Below, one piece after another: positions 24,931 through 39,321 of a stretch of DNA of 64,000 bases. Both the position numbers and the translations under genes were made by a program. How positions within the stretch are numbered: position 1 is the first letter of the stretch; every line of letters starts with the position of its first letter. The notes below the pieces were generated by a model. That model saw only the letters and a program-made list of their open reading frames with translations, was not told where the DNA came from and made no database searches. Source of the DNA: Auanema rhodensis (lineage: Eukaryota; Nematoda; Chromadorea; Rhabditida; Rhabditidae); assembly GCA_964057225.1 (NCBI GenBank), contig OZ059894.1:20800476-20864475 (forward strand), in the 5' to 3' direction.

Positions 24931-26685
24931 GTGAAAATCGAGGATATAAGTGTGAACTTATATCAGTTGATAACTCGGTGCATTTTTAAGCTAGCGCAAA
25001 TCTGATAACACAGATCGACGCAACTTAAAAATCCTCATCGAATGCACTATACTACATTGAGAAACGCTTAATACAAAAATTAGTTATGATCGTTTGAAAA
25101 ATGATGCATTAGTGTATGTTGAGTTTCCATGTACACTCAACATTGCTTCCAAAAACATTTTGACAAAAATTTTTTCGAAAAATTTCAAAATATATTAGCA
25201 AAAAGTAGATGTTTTTAGATTCCATTTTTCAAGGCAAAGACGATGGACAATGTTATTCAACGAAAAAATTGATTCTTCAGGGTGAAAATCGAGGATATAA
25301 GTGTGAACTTATATCAGTTGATATCTCGGTGCATTTTTAAGCTAGCGCAAATCTGATAACACAGATCGACGCAACTTAAAAATCCGCATCGAATGCACTA
25401 TACTACATTGAGAAACGCTTAATACAAAAATTAGTTATGATCGTTTGAAAAATGATGCATTAGTGTATGTTCAGTTTCCATGTACACTCAACATTGCTTC
25501 CAAAAACATTTTGACAAAAATTTTTTCGAAAAATTTCAAAATAATTTAGCAAAAAGTAGATGTTTTTAGATTCCTTTTTTCAAGGCAAAGACGATGGACA
25601 ATGTTATTCAACGAAAAAATTAATTCTTCAGGGTGAAAATCGAGGATATAAGTGTGAACTTATATCAGTTGATATCTCGGTGCATTTTTAAGCTAGCGCA
25701 AATCTGATAACACAGATCGACGCAACTTAAAAATCCGCATCGAATGCACTATACTACATTGAGAAACGCTTAATACAAAAATTAGTTATGATCGTTTGAA
25801 AAATGATGCATTAGTGTATGTTGAGTTTCCATGTACACTCAACATTGCTTCCAAAAACATTTTGACAAAAATTTTTTCGAAAAATTTCAAAATAATTTAG
25901 CAAAAAGTAGATGTTTTTAGATTCCATTTTTTAAGGCAAAGACGATGGACAATGTTATTCAACGAAAAAATTGATTCTTCAGGGTGAAAATCGAAGATAT
26001 AAGTGTAAACTTATATCAGTTGATATCTCGGTGCATTTTGAAGCTAGCGCAAATCTGATAACACAGAACGACGCAGCTTAAAAATTCGCATCGAATGCAC
26101 TATACTACATTGAGAAACGCTTAATACAAAAATTAGTTATGATCGTTTGAAAAATGATGCATTAGTGTATGTTGAGTTTCCATGTACACTCAACATTGCT
26201 TCCAAAAACATTTTGACAAAAATTTTTTCGAAAAATTTCGAAATAATTTAGCAAAAAGTAGATGTTTTTAGATTCCTTTTTTCAAGGCGAAGACGATGGA
26301 CAATGTTATTCAACGAAAAAATTAATTCTTCAGGGTGAAAATCGAGGATATAAGTGTGAACTTATATCAGTTGATATCTCGGTGCATTTTTAAGGTAGCG
26401 CAAATCTGATAACACAGATCGACGCAGCTTCAAAATCCGCATCGAATGCACTATACTACATTGAGAAACGCTTAATACAAAAATTAGTTATGATCGTTTG
26501 AAAAATGATGCATTAGTGTATGTTGAGTTTCCATGTACACTCAACATTGCTTCCAAAAACATTTTGACAAAAATTTTTTCGAAAAATTTCAAAATAATTT
26601 AGCAAAAAGTAGATGTTTTTAGATTCCTTTTTTCAAGGCAAAGACGATGGACAATGTTATTCAACGAAAAAATTAATTCTGCAGG

Positions 26686-29600
26686 GTGAAAATCGAGGAT
26701 ATAAGTGTGAACTTATATCAGTTGATAACTCGGTGCATTTTTAAGCTAGCGCAAATCTGATAACACAGATCGACGCAACTTAAAAATCCGCATCGAATGC
26801 ACTATACTACATTGAGAAACGCTTAATACAAAAATTAGTTATGATCGTTTGAAAAATGATGCATTAGTGTATGTTGAGTTTCCATGTACACTCAACATTG
26901 CTTCCAAAAACATTTTGACAAAAATTTTTTCGAAAAATTTCGAAATAATTTAGCAAAAAGTAGATGTTTTTAGATTCCATTTTTCAAAGCAAAGACGATG
27001 GACAATGTTATTCAACGAAAAAATTAATTCTTCAGGGTGAAAATCGAGGATATAAGTGTGAACTTATATCAGTTGATATCTCGGTGCATTTTTAAGCTAG
27101 CGCAAATCTGATAACACAGATCGACGCAGCTTCAAAATCCGCATCGAATGCACTATACTACATTGAGAAACGCTTAATACAAAAATTAGTTATGATCGTT
27201 TGAAAAATGATGCATTAGTGTATGTTGAGTTTCCATGTACACTCAACATTGCTTCCAAAAACATTTTGACAAAAATTTTTTCGAAAAATTTCAAAATAAT
27301 TTAGCAAAAAGTAGATGTTTTTAGATTCCATTTTTCAAGGCAAAGACGATGGACGATGTTATTCAACGAAAAAATTGATTCTTCAGGGTGAAAATCGAGG
27401 ATATAAGTGTGAACTTATATCAGTTGATATCTCGGTGCATTTTTAAGCTAGTGCAAATCTGATAACACAGATCGACGCAGCTTAAAAATCCGCATCGAAT
27501 GCACTATACTACATTGAGAAACGCTTAATACAAAAATTAGTTATGATCGTTTGAAAAATGATGCATTAGTGTATGTTGAGTTTCCATGTACACTCAACAT
27601 TGCTTCCAAAAACATTTTGACAAAAATTTTTTCGAAAAATTTCAAAATAATTTAGCAAAAAGTAGATGTTTTTAGATTCCTTTTTTCAAGGCAAAGACGA
27701 TGGACAATGTTATTCAACGAAAAAATTAATTCTTCAGGGTGAAAATCGAGGATATAAGTGTGAACTTATATCAGTTGATATCTCGGTGCATTTTTAAGCT
27801 TTCGCAAATCTGATAACACAGATCGACGCAACTTAAAAATCCGCATCGAATGCACTATACTACATTGAGAAACGCTTAATACAAAAATTAGTTATGATCG
27901 TTTGAAAAATGATGCATTAGTGTATGTTGAGTTTCCATGTACACTCAACATTGCTTCCAAAAACATTTTGACAAAAATTTTTTCGAAAAATTTCAAAATA
28001 ATTTAGCAAAAAGTAGATGTTTTTAGATTCCTTTTTTCAAGGCAAAGACGATGGACAATGTTATTCAACGAAAAAAATAATTCTTCAGGGTGAAAATCGA
28101 GGATATAAGTGTGAACTTATATCAGTTGATATCTCGGTGCATTTTTAAGCTAGCGCAAATCTGATAACACAGATCGACGCAGCTTAAAAATTCGCATCGA
28201 ATGCACTATACTACATTGAGAAACGCTTAATACAAAAATTAGTTATGATCGTTTGAAAAATGATGCATTAGTGTATGTTGAGTTTCCATGTACACTCAAC
28301 ATTGCTTCCAAAAACATTTTGACAAAAATTTTTTCGAAAAATTTCAAAATAAATTAGCAAAAAGTAGATGTTTTTAGATTCCTATTTTCAAAGTAAAGAC
28401 GATGGACAATGTTATTCAACGAAAAAATTAACTCTTCAGGGTGAAAATCGAGGATATAAGTGTGAACTTATATCAGTTGATATCTCGGTGCATTTTTAAG
28501 CTAGCGCAAATCTGATAACACAGATCGACGCAGCTTAAAAATCCGCATCGAATGCACTATACTACATTGAGAAACGCTTAATACAAAAATTAGTTATGAT
28601 CGTTTGAAAAATGATGCATTAGTGTATGTTGAGTTTCCATGTACACTCAACATTGCTTCCAAAAACATTTTGACAAAAATTTTTTCGAAAAATTTCAAAA
28701 TAATTTAGCAAAAAGTAGATGTTTTTAGATTCCTTTTTTCAAGGCAAAGACGATGGACAATGTTATTCAACGGAAAAATTAATTCTTCAGGGTGAAAATC
28801 GAGGATATAAGTGTGAACTTATATCAGTTGATATCTCGGTGCATTTTTAAGCTAGCGCAAATCTGATAACACAGATCGACGCAACTTAAAAATCCGCATC
28901 GAATGCACTATACTACATTGAGAAACGCTTAATACAAAATCTAGTTATGATCGTTTGAAAAATGATGCATTAGTGTATGTTGAGTTTCCATGTACACTCA
29001 ACATTGCTTCCAAAAACATTTTGACAAAAATTTTTTCGAAAAATTTCAAAATAATTTAGCAAAAAGTAGATGTTTTTAGATTCCTTTTTTCAAGGCAAAG
29101 ACGATGGACAATGTTATTCAACGGAAAAATTAATTCTTCAGGGTGAAAATCGAGGATATAAGTGTGAACTTATATCAGTTGATATCTCGGTGCATTTTTA
29201 AGCTAGCGCAAATCTGATAACACAGATCGACGCAACTTAAAAATCCGCATCGAATGCACTATACTACATTGAGAAACGCTTAATACAAAATCTAGTTATG
29301 ATCGTTTGAAAAATGATGCATTAGTGTATGTTGAGTTTCCATGTACACTCAACATTGCTTCCAAAAACATTTTGACAAAAATTTTTTCGAAAAATTTCAA
29401 AATAATTTAGCAAAAAGTAGATGTTTTTAGATTCCATTTTTCAAGGCAAAGACGATGGACAATGTTATTCAACGAAAAAATTGATTCTTCAGGGTGAAAA
29501 TCGAGGATATAAGTGTGAACTTATATCAGTTGATATCTCGGTGCATTTTTAAGCTAGCGCAAATCTGATAACACAGATCGACGCAACTTAAAAATCCGCA

Positions 29601-32600
29601 TCGAATGCACTATACTACATTGAGAAACGCTTGATACAAAAATTAGTTATGATCGTTTGAAAAATGATGCATTAGTGTATGTTCAGTTTCCATGTACACT
29701 CAACATTGCTTCCAAAAACATTTTGACAAAAATTTTTTCGAAAAATTTCAAAATAATTTAGCAAAAAGTAGATGTTTTTAGATTCCTTTTTTCAAGGCAA
29801 AGACGATGGACAATGTTATTCAACGAAAAAATTAATTCTTCAGGGTGAAAATCGAGGATATAAGTGTGAACTTATATCAGTTGATATCTCGGTGCATTTT
29901 TAAGCTAGCGCAAATCTGATAACACAGATCGACGCAACTTAAAAATCCGCATCGAATGCACTATACTACATTGAGAAACGCTTAATACAAAAATTAGTTA
30001 TGATCGTTTGAAAAATGATGCATTAGTGTATGTTGAGTTTCCATGTACACTCAACATTGCTTCCAAAAACATTTTGACAAAAATTTTTTCGAAAAATTTC
30101 AAAATAATTTAGCAAAAAGTAGATGTTTTTAGATTCCATTTTTTAAGGCAAAGACGATGGACAATGTTATTCAACGAAAAAATTGATTCTTCAGGGTGAA
30201 AATCGAAGATATAAGTGTAAACTTATATCAGTTGATATCTCGGTGCATTTTTAAGCTAGCGCAAATCTGATAACACAGAACGACGCAGCTTAAAAATTCG
30301 CATCGAATGCACTATACTACATTGAGAAACGCTTAATACAAAAATTAGTTATGATCGTTTGAAAAATGATGCATTAGTGTATGTTGAGTTTCCATGTACA
30401 CTCAACATTGCTTCCAAAAACATTTTGACAAAAATTTTTTCGAAAAATTTCGAAATAATTTAGCAAAAAGTAGATGTTTTTAGATTTCATTTTTCAAAGC
30501 AAAGACGATGGACAATGTTATTCAACGAAAAAATTAATTCTTCAGGGTGAAAATCGAGGATATAAGTGTGAACTTATATCAGTTGATATCTCGGTGCATT
30601 TTTAAGCTAGCGCAAATCTGATAACACAGATCGACGCAGCTTCAAAATCCGCATCGAATGCACTATACTACATTGAGAAACGCTCAATACAAAAATTAGT
30701 TATGATCGTTTGAAAAATGATGCATTAGTGTATGTTGAGTTTCCATGTACACTCAACATTGCTTCCAAAAACATTTTGACAAAAATTTTTTCGAGAAATT
30801 TCAAAATAATTTAGCAAAAAGTAGATGTTTTTAGATTCCTTTTTTCAAGGCAAAGACGATGGACAATGTTATTCAACGAAAAAATTAATTCTTCAGGGTG
30901 AAAATCGAGGATATAAGTGTGAACTTATATCAGTTGATATCTCGGTGCATTTTTAAGCTAGCGCAAATCTGATAACACAGATCGACGCAGCTTCAAAATC
31001 CGCATCGAATGCACTATACTACATTGAGAAACGCTTAATACAAAAATTAGTTATGATCGTTTGAAAAATGATGCATTAGTGTATGTTGAGTTTCCATGTA
31101 CACTCAACATTGCTTCCAAAAACATTTTGACAAAAATTTTTTCGAAAAATTTCAAAATAATTTAGCAAAAAGTAGATGTTTTTAGATTCCTTTTTTCAAG
31201 GCAAAGACGATGGACAATGTTATTCAACGAAAAAATTAATTCTGCAGGGTGAAAATCGAGGATATAAGTGTGAACTTATATCAGTTGATATCTCGGTGCA
31301 TTTTTAAGCTAGCGCAAATCTGATAACACAGATCGACACAACTTAAAAATCCGCATCGAATGCACTATACTACATTGAGAAACGCTTAATACAAAAATTA
31401 GTTATGATCGTTTGAAAAATGATGCATTAGTGTATGTTGAGTTTCCATGTACACTCAACATTGCTTCCAAAAACATTTTGACAAAAATTTTTTCGAAAAA
31501 TTTCGAAATAATTTAGCAAAAAGTAGATGTTTTTAGATTCCATTTTTCAAAGCAAAGACGATGGACAATGTTATTCAACGAAAAAATTAATTCTTCAGGG
31601 TGAAAATCGAGGATATAAGTGTGAACTTATATCAGTTGATATCTCGGTGCATTTTTAAGCTAGCGCAAATCTGATAACACAGATCGACGCAGCTTCAAAA
31701 TCCGCATCGAATGCACTATACTACATTGAAAAACGCTTAATACAAAAATTAGTTATGATCGTTTGAAAAATGATGCATTAGTGTATGTTGAGTTTCCATG
31801 TACACTCAACATTGCTTCCAAAAACATTTTGACAAAAATTTTTTCGAGAAATTTCAAAATAATTTAGCAAAAAGTAGATGTTTTTAGATTCCTTTTTTCA
31901 AGGCAAAGACGATGGACAATGTTATTCAACGAAAAAATCAATTCTTCAGGGTGAAAATCGAGGATATAAGTGTAAACTTATATCAGTTGATATCTCGGTG
32001 CATTTTTAAGCTAGCGCAAATCTGATAACACAGATCGACGCAGCTTCAAAATCCGCATCGAATGCACTATACTACATTGAGAAACGCTTAATACAAAAAT
32101 TAGTTATGATCGTTTGAAAAATGATGCATTAGTGTATGTTGAGTTTCCATGTACACTCAACATTGCTTCCAAAAACATTTTGACAAAAATTTTTTCGAAA
32201 AATTTCAAAATAATTTAGCAAAAAGTAGATGTTTTTAGATTCCATTTTTCAAGGCAAAGACGATGGACAATGTTATTCAACGAAAAAATTGATTCTTCAG
32301 GGTGAAATTCGAGGATATAAGTGTGAACTTATATCAGTTGATATCTCGGTGCATTTTTAAGCTAGTGCAAATCTGATAACACAGATCGACGCAGCTTAAA
32401 AATCCGCATCGAATGCACTATACTACATTGAGAAACGCTTAATACAAAAATTAGTTATGATCGTTTGAAAAATGATGCATTAGTGTATGTTGAGTTTCCA
32501 TGTACACTCAACATTGCTTCCAAAAACATTTTGACAAAAATTTTTTCGAAAAATTTCAAAATAATTTAGCAAAAAGTAGATGTTTTTAGATTCCTTTTTT

Positions 32601-35600
32601 CAAGGCAAAGACGATGGACAATGTTATTCAACGAAAAAATTAATTCTTCAGGGTGAAAATCGAGGATATAAGTGTGAACTTATATCAGTTGATATCTCGG
32701 TGCATTTTTAAGCTAGCGCAAACCTGATAACACAGATCGACGCAACTTAAAAATCCGCATCGAATGCACTATACTACATTGAGAAACGCTTAATACAAAA
32801 ATTAGTTATGATCGTTTGAAAAATGATGCATTAGTGTATGTTGAGTTTCCATGTACACTCAACATTGCTTCCAAAAACATTTTGACAAAAATTTTTTCGA
32901 AAAATTTCAAAATAATTTAGCAAAAAGTAGATGTTTTTAGATTCCATTTTTCAAGGCAAAGACGATGGACAATGTTATTCAACGAAAAAATTGATTCTTC
33001 AGGGTGAAAATCGAGGATATAAGTGTGAACTTATATCAGTTGATATCTCGGTGCATTTTTAAGCTAGCGCAAATCTGATAACACAGATCGACGCAGCTTA
33101 AAAATCCGCATCGAATGCACTATACTACATTGAGAAACGCTTAATACAAAAATTAGTTATGATCGTTTGAAAAATGATGCATTAGTGTATGTTGAGTTTC
33201 CATGTACACTCAACATTGCTTCCAAAAACATTTTGACAAAAATTTTTTCGAAAAATTTCAAAATAATTTAGCAAAAAGTAGATGTTTTTAGATTCCTTTT
33301 TTCAAGGCAAAGACGATGGACAATGTTATTCAACGAAAAAATTAATTCTTCAGGGTGAAAATCGAGGATATAAGTGTGAACTTATATCAGTTGATATCTC
33401 GGTGCATTTTTAAGCTAGCGCAAATCTGATAACACAGATCGACGCAACTTAAAAATCCGCATCGAATGCACTATACTACATTGAGAAACGCTTAATACAA
33501 AAATTAGTTATGATCGTTTGAAAAATGATGCATTAGTGTATGTTGAGTTTCCATGTACACTCAACATTGCTTCCAAAAACATTTTGACAAAAATTTTTTC
33601 GAAAAATTTCAAAATAATTTAGCAAAAAGTAGATGTTTTTAGATTCCATTTTTCAAGGCAAAGACGATGGACAATGTTATTCAACGAAAAAATTGATTCT
33701 TCAGGGTGAAAATCGAGGATATAAGTGTGAACTTATATCAGTTGATATCTCGGTGCATTTTTAAGCTAGCGCAAATCTGATAACACAGATCGACGCAGCT
33801 TAAAAATCCGCATCGAATGCACTATACTACATTGAGAAACGCTTAATACAAAAATTAGTTATGATCGTTTGAAAAATGATGCATTAGTGTATGTTGAGTT
33901 TCCATGTACACTCAACATTGCTTCCAAAAACATTTTGACAAAAATTTTTTCGAAAAATTTCAAAATAATTTAGCAAAAAGTAGATGTTTTTAGATTCCTT
34001 TTTTCAAGGCAAAGACGATGGACAATGTTATTCAACGAAAAAATTAATTCTTCAGGGTGAAAATCGAGGATATAAGTGTGAACTTATATCAGTTGATATC
34101 TCGGTGCATTTTTAAGCTAGCGCAAATCTGATAACACAGATCGACGCAACTTAAAAATCCGCATCGAATGCACTATACTACATTGAGAAACGCTTAATAC
34201 AAAAATTAGTTATGATCGTTTGAAAAATGATGCATTAGTGTATGTTGAGTTTCCATGTACACTCAACATTGCTTCCAAAAACATTTTGACAAAAATTTTT
34301 TCGAAAAATTTCAAAATAATTTAGCAAAAAGTAGATGTTTTTAGATTCCATTTTTCAAGGCAAAGACGATGGACAATGTTATTCAACGAAAAAATTGATT
34401 CTTCAGGGTGAAAATCGAGGATATAAGTGTGAACTTATATCAGTTGATATCTCGGTGCATTTTTAAGCTAGCGCAAATCTGATAACACAGATCGACGCAG
34501 CTTCAAAATCCGCATCGAATGCACTATACTACATTGAGAAACGCTTAATACAAAAATTAGTTATGATCGTTTGAAAAATGATGCATTAGTGTATGTTGAG
34601 TTTCCATGTACACTCAACATTGCTTCCAAAAACATTTTGACAAAAATTTTTTCGAAAAATTTCAAAATAATTTAGCAAAAAGTAGATGTTTTTAAATTCC
34701 ATTTTTCAAGGCAAAGACGATGGACAATGTTATTCAACGAAAAAATTAATTCTTCAGGGTGAAAATCGAGGATATAAGTGTGAACTTATATCAGTTGATA
34801 TCTCGGTGCATTTTTAAGCTAGCGCAAATCTGATAACACAGATCGACGCAACTTAAAAATCCGCATCGAATGCACTATACTACATTGAGAAACGCTTAAT
34901 ACAAAAATTAGTTATGATCGTTTGAAAAATGATGCATTAGTGTATGTTGAGTTTCCATGTACACTCAACATTGCTTCCAAAAACATTTTGACAAAAATTT
35001 TTTCGAAAAATTTCAAAATAATTTAGCAAAAAGTAGATGTTTTTAGATTCCATTTTTTAAGGCAAAGACGATGGACAATGTTATTCAACGAAAAAATTGA
35101 TTCTTCAGGGTGAAAATCGAGGATATAAGTGTAAACTTATATCAGTTGATATCTCGGTGCATTTTTAAGCTAGCGCAAATCTGATAACACAGAACGACGC
35201 AGCTTAAAAATTCGCATCGAATGCACTATACTACATTGAGAAACGCTTAATACAAAAATTAGTTATGATCGTTTGAAAAATGATGCATTAGTGTATGTTG
35301 AGTTTCCATGTACACTCAACATTGCTTCCAAAAACATTTTGACAAAAATTTTTTCGAAAAATTTCGAAATAATTTAGCAAAAAGTAGATGTTTTTAGATT
35401 CCATTTTTCAAGGCAAAGACGATGGACAATGTTATTCAACGAAAAAATTAATTCTTCAGGGTGAAAATCGAGGATATAAGTGTGAACATATATCAGTTGA
35501 TATCTCGGTGCATTTTTAAGCTAGCGCAAATCTGATAACACAGATCGACGCAGCTTCAAAATCCGCATCGAATGCACTATACTACATTGAGAAACGCTTA

Positions 35601-37824
35601 ATACAAAAATTAGTTATGATCGTTTGAAAAATGATGCATTAGTGTATGTTGAGTTTCCATGTACACTCAACATTGCTTCCAAAAACATTTTGACAAAAAT
35701 TTTTTCGAAAAATTTCAAAATAATTTAGCAAAAAGTAGATGTTTTTAGATTCCATTTTTCAAGGCAAAGACGATGGACAATGTTATTCAACGAAAAAATT
35801 AATTCTTCAGGGTGAAAATCGAAGATATAAGTGTGAACTTATATCAGTTGATATCTCGGTGCATTTTTAAGCTAGCGCAAATCTGATAACACAGATCGAC
35901 GCAGCTTCAAAATCCGCATCGAATGCACTATACTACATTGAGAAACGCTTAATACAAAAATTAGTTATGATCGTTTGAAAAATGATGCATTAGTGTATGT
36001 TGAGTTTCCATGTACACTCAACATTGCTTCCAAAAACATTTTGACAAAAATTTTTTCGAAAAATTTCGAAATAATTTAGCAAAAAGTAGATGTTTTTAGA
36101 TTCCATTTTTCAAGGCAAAGACGATGGACAATGTTATTCAACGAAAAAATTAATTCTTCAGGGTGAAAATCGAGGATATAAGTGTAAACTTATATCAGTT
36201 GATATCTCGGTGCATTTTTAAGCTAGCGCAAATCTGAGAACACAGATCGACGCAGCTTAAAAATCCGCATCGAATGCACTATACTACATTGAGAAACGCT
36301 TAATACGAAAATTAGTTATGATCGTTTGAAAAATGATGCATTAGTGTATGTTGAGTTTCCATGTACACTCAACATTGCTTCCAAAAACATTTTGACAAAA
36401 ATTTTTTCGAAAAATTTCAAAATAATTTAGCAAAAAGTAGATGTTTTTAGATTCCATTTTTCAAGGCAAAGACGATGGACAATGTTATTCAACGAAAAAA
36501 TTGATTCTTCAGGGTGAAAATCGAGGATATAAGTGTGAACTTATATCAGTTGATATCTCGGTGCATTTTTAAGCTAGCGCAAATCTGATAACACAGATCG
36601 ACGCAGCTTAAAAATCCGCATCGAATGCACTATACTACATTGAGAAACGCTTAATACAAAAATTAGTTATGATCGTTTGAAAAATGATGCATTAGTGTAT
36701 GTTGAGTTTCCATGTACACTCAACATTGCTTCCAAAAACATTTTGACAAAAATTTTTTCGAAAAATTTCAAAATAATTTAGCAAAAAGTAGATGTTTTTA
36801 GATTCCTTTTTTCAAGGCAAAGACGATGGACAATGTTATTCAACGAAAAAATTAATTCTTCAGGGTGAAAATCGAGGATATAAGTGTGAACTTATATCAG
36901 TTGATATCTCGGTGCATTTTTAAGCTAGCGCAAATCTGATAACACAGATCGACGCAACTTAAAAATCCGCATCGAATGCACTATACTACATTGAGAAACG
37001 CTTAATACAAAAATTAGTTATGATCGTTTGAAAAATGATGCATTAGTGTATGTTGAGTTTCCATGTACACTCAACATTGCTTCCAAAAACATTTTGACAA
37101 AAATTTTTTCGAAAAATTTCAAAATAATTTAGCAAAAAGTAGATGTTTTTGGATTCCATTTTTCAAGGCAAAGACGATGGACAATGTTATTCAACGAAAA
37201 AATTGATTCTTCAGGGTGAAAATCGAGGATATAAGTGTGAACTTATATCAGTTGATATCTCGGTGCATTTTTAAGCTAGCGCAAATCTGATAACACAGAT
37301 CGACGCAGCTTAAAAATCCGCATCGAATGCACTATACTACATTGAGAAACGCTTAATACAAAAATTAGTTATGATCGTTTGAAAAATGATGCATTAGTGT
37401 ATGTTGAGTTTCCATGTACACTCAACATTGCTTCCAAAAACATTTTGACAAAAATTTTTTCGAAAAATTTCAAAATAATTTAGCAAAAAGTAGATGTTTT
37501 TAGATTCCATTTTTCAAGGCAAAGACGATGGACAATGTTATTCAACGAAAAAATTGATTCTTCAGGGTGAAAATCGAGGATATAAATGTAAACTTATATC
37601 AGTTGATATCTCGGTGCATTTTTAAGCTAGCGCAAATCTGATAACACAGAACGACGCAGCTTAAAAATTCGCATCGAATGCACTATACTACATTGAGAAA
37701 CGCTTAATACAAAAATTAGTTATGATCGTTTGAAAAATGATGCATTAGTGTATGTTGAGTTTCCATGTACACTCAACATTGCTTCCAAAAACATTTTGAC
37801 AAAAATTTTTTCGAAAAATTTCAA
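26686..37824 (+). repeat. Long segmental duplication, copy 2 (pairs with 1-11139)
   Basis: Copies 77-108 repeat the order of private variants seen in copies 1-32, as listed for the first copy. After 37824 this copy continues into the 5-monomer unit marked by aacatat and gttgatttt, while the first copy continues into monomers with ttcaagataa and cttttctc. The break therefore lies between the last shared diagnostic base and 37825, inside copy 108. The very low divergence suggests a recent event or an assembly duplication. Confidence 0.93.
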
Positions 37825-39321
37825 AATAATTTAGCAAAAAGTAGATGTTTTTAGATTCCATTTTTCAAGGCAAAGACGATGGACAATGTTATTCAACGAA
37901 AAAATTAATTCTTCAGGGTGAAAATCGAGGATATAAGTGTGAACATATATCAGTTGATATCTCGGTGCATTTTTAAGCTAGCGCAAATCTGATAACACAG
38001 ATCGACGCAGCTTCAAAATCCGCATCGAATGCACTATACTACATTGAGAAACGCTTAATACAAAAATTAGTTATGATCGTTTGAAAAATGATGCATTAGT
38101 GTATGTTGATTTTCCATGTACACTCAACATTGCTTCCAAAAACATTTTGACAAAAATTTTTTCGAAAAATTTCAAAATAATTTAGCAAAAAGTAGATGTT
38201 TTTGGATTCCATTTTTCAAGGCAAAGACGATGGACAATGTTATTCAACGAAAAAATTAATTCTTCAGGGTGAAAATCGAGGATATAAGTGTAAACTTATA
38301 TCAGTTGATATCTCGGTGCATTTTTAAGCTAGCGCAAATCTGATAACACAGAACGACGCAGCTTAAAAATTCGCATCGAATGCACTATACTACATTGAGA
38401 AACGCTTAATACAAAAATTAGTTATGATCGTTTGAAAAATGATGCATTAGTGTATGTTGAGTTTCCATGTACACTCAACATTGCTTCCAAAAACATTTTG
38501 ACAAAAATTTTTTCGAGAAATTTCGAAATAATTTAGCAAAAAGTAGATGTTTTTAGATTCCTTTTTTCAAGGCAAAGACGATGGACAATGTTATTCAACG
38601 AAAAAATTAATTCTTCAGGGTGAAAATCGAGGATATAAGTGTGAACTTATATCAGTTGATATCTCGGTGCATTTTTAAGCTAGCGCAAATCTGATAACAC
38701 AGAACGACGCAGCTTAAAAATCCGCATCGAATGCACTATACTACATTGAGAAACGCTTAATACAAAAATTAGTTATGATCGTTTGAAAAATGATGCATTA
38801 GTGTATGTTGAGTTTCCATGTACACTCAACATTGCTTCCAAAAACATTTTGACAAAAATTTTTTCGAGAAATTTCAAAATAATTTAGCAAAAAGTAGATG
38901 TTTTTAGATTCCTTTTTTTAAGGCAAAGACGATGGACAGTGTTATTCAACGAAAAAATTAATTCTTCAGGGTGAAAATCGAGGATATAAGTGTGAACTTA
39001 TATCAGTTGATATCTCGGTGCATTTTTAAGCTAGCGCAAATCTGATAACACAGATCGACGCAGCTTCAAAATCCGCATCGAATGCACTATACTACATTGA
39101 GAAACGCTTAATACAAAAATTAGTTATGATCGTTTGAAAAATGATGCATTAGTGTATGTTGAGTTTCCATGTACACTCAACATTGCTTCCAAAAACATTT
39201 TGACAAAAATTTTTTCGAAAAATTTCAAAATAATTTAGCAAAAAGTAGATGTTTTTAGATTCCATTTTTCAAGGCAAAGACGATGGACAATGTTATTCAA
39301 CGAAAAAATTGATTCTTCAGG
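37567..39321 (+). repeat. Five-monomer unit, first copy (1755-bp offset)
   Basis: Copies 108-110 carry aaatgtaaac, then aacatat with gttgatttt and tttttggattcc, then gtaaac with agaacg and aattcgc. Copies 113-115 repeat this series 1755 bp later. Copies 111 and 112 do not match 116 and 117 well, so only the first three monomers are shared cleanly. Copy 111 has a private ggacagtg and a ttcctttttttaagg run. Confidence 0.8.

Larger units (their letters stand above)
22114..26685 (+). repeat. Three tandem 4-5-monomer units marked by gttcag
   Basis: Units start at 22114 (copies 64-67), 23523 (68-72) and 25282 (73-76). Each begins with a monomer reading gttcagtttcc, then one with ccattttttaagg and gattcttc, then one with gaagatat, gtaaac and agaacg. 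The second and third units share cattttgaagc and aaggcgaag, and both carry ttaaggtagcg in their fourth monomer. Copies 67 and 72 share aatcctcatc. The unit types also appear at copies 9-11 and 85-87 inside the long duplication. The middle unit has five monomers, so unit length is not fixed. Confidence 0.85.
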
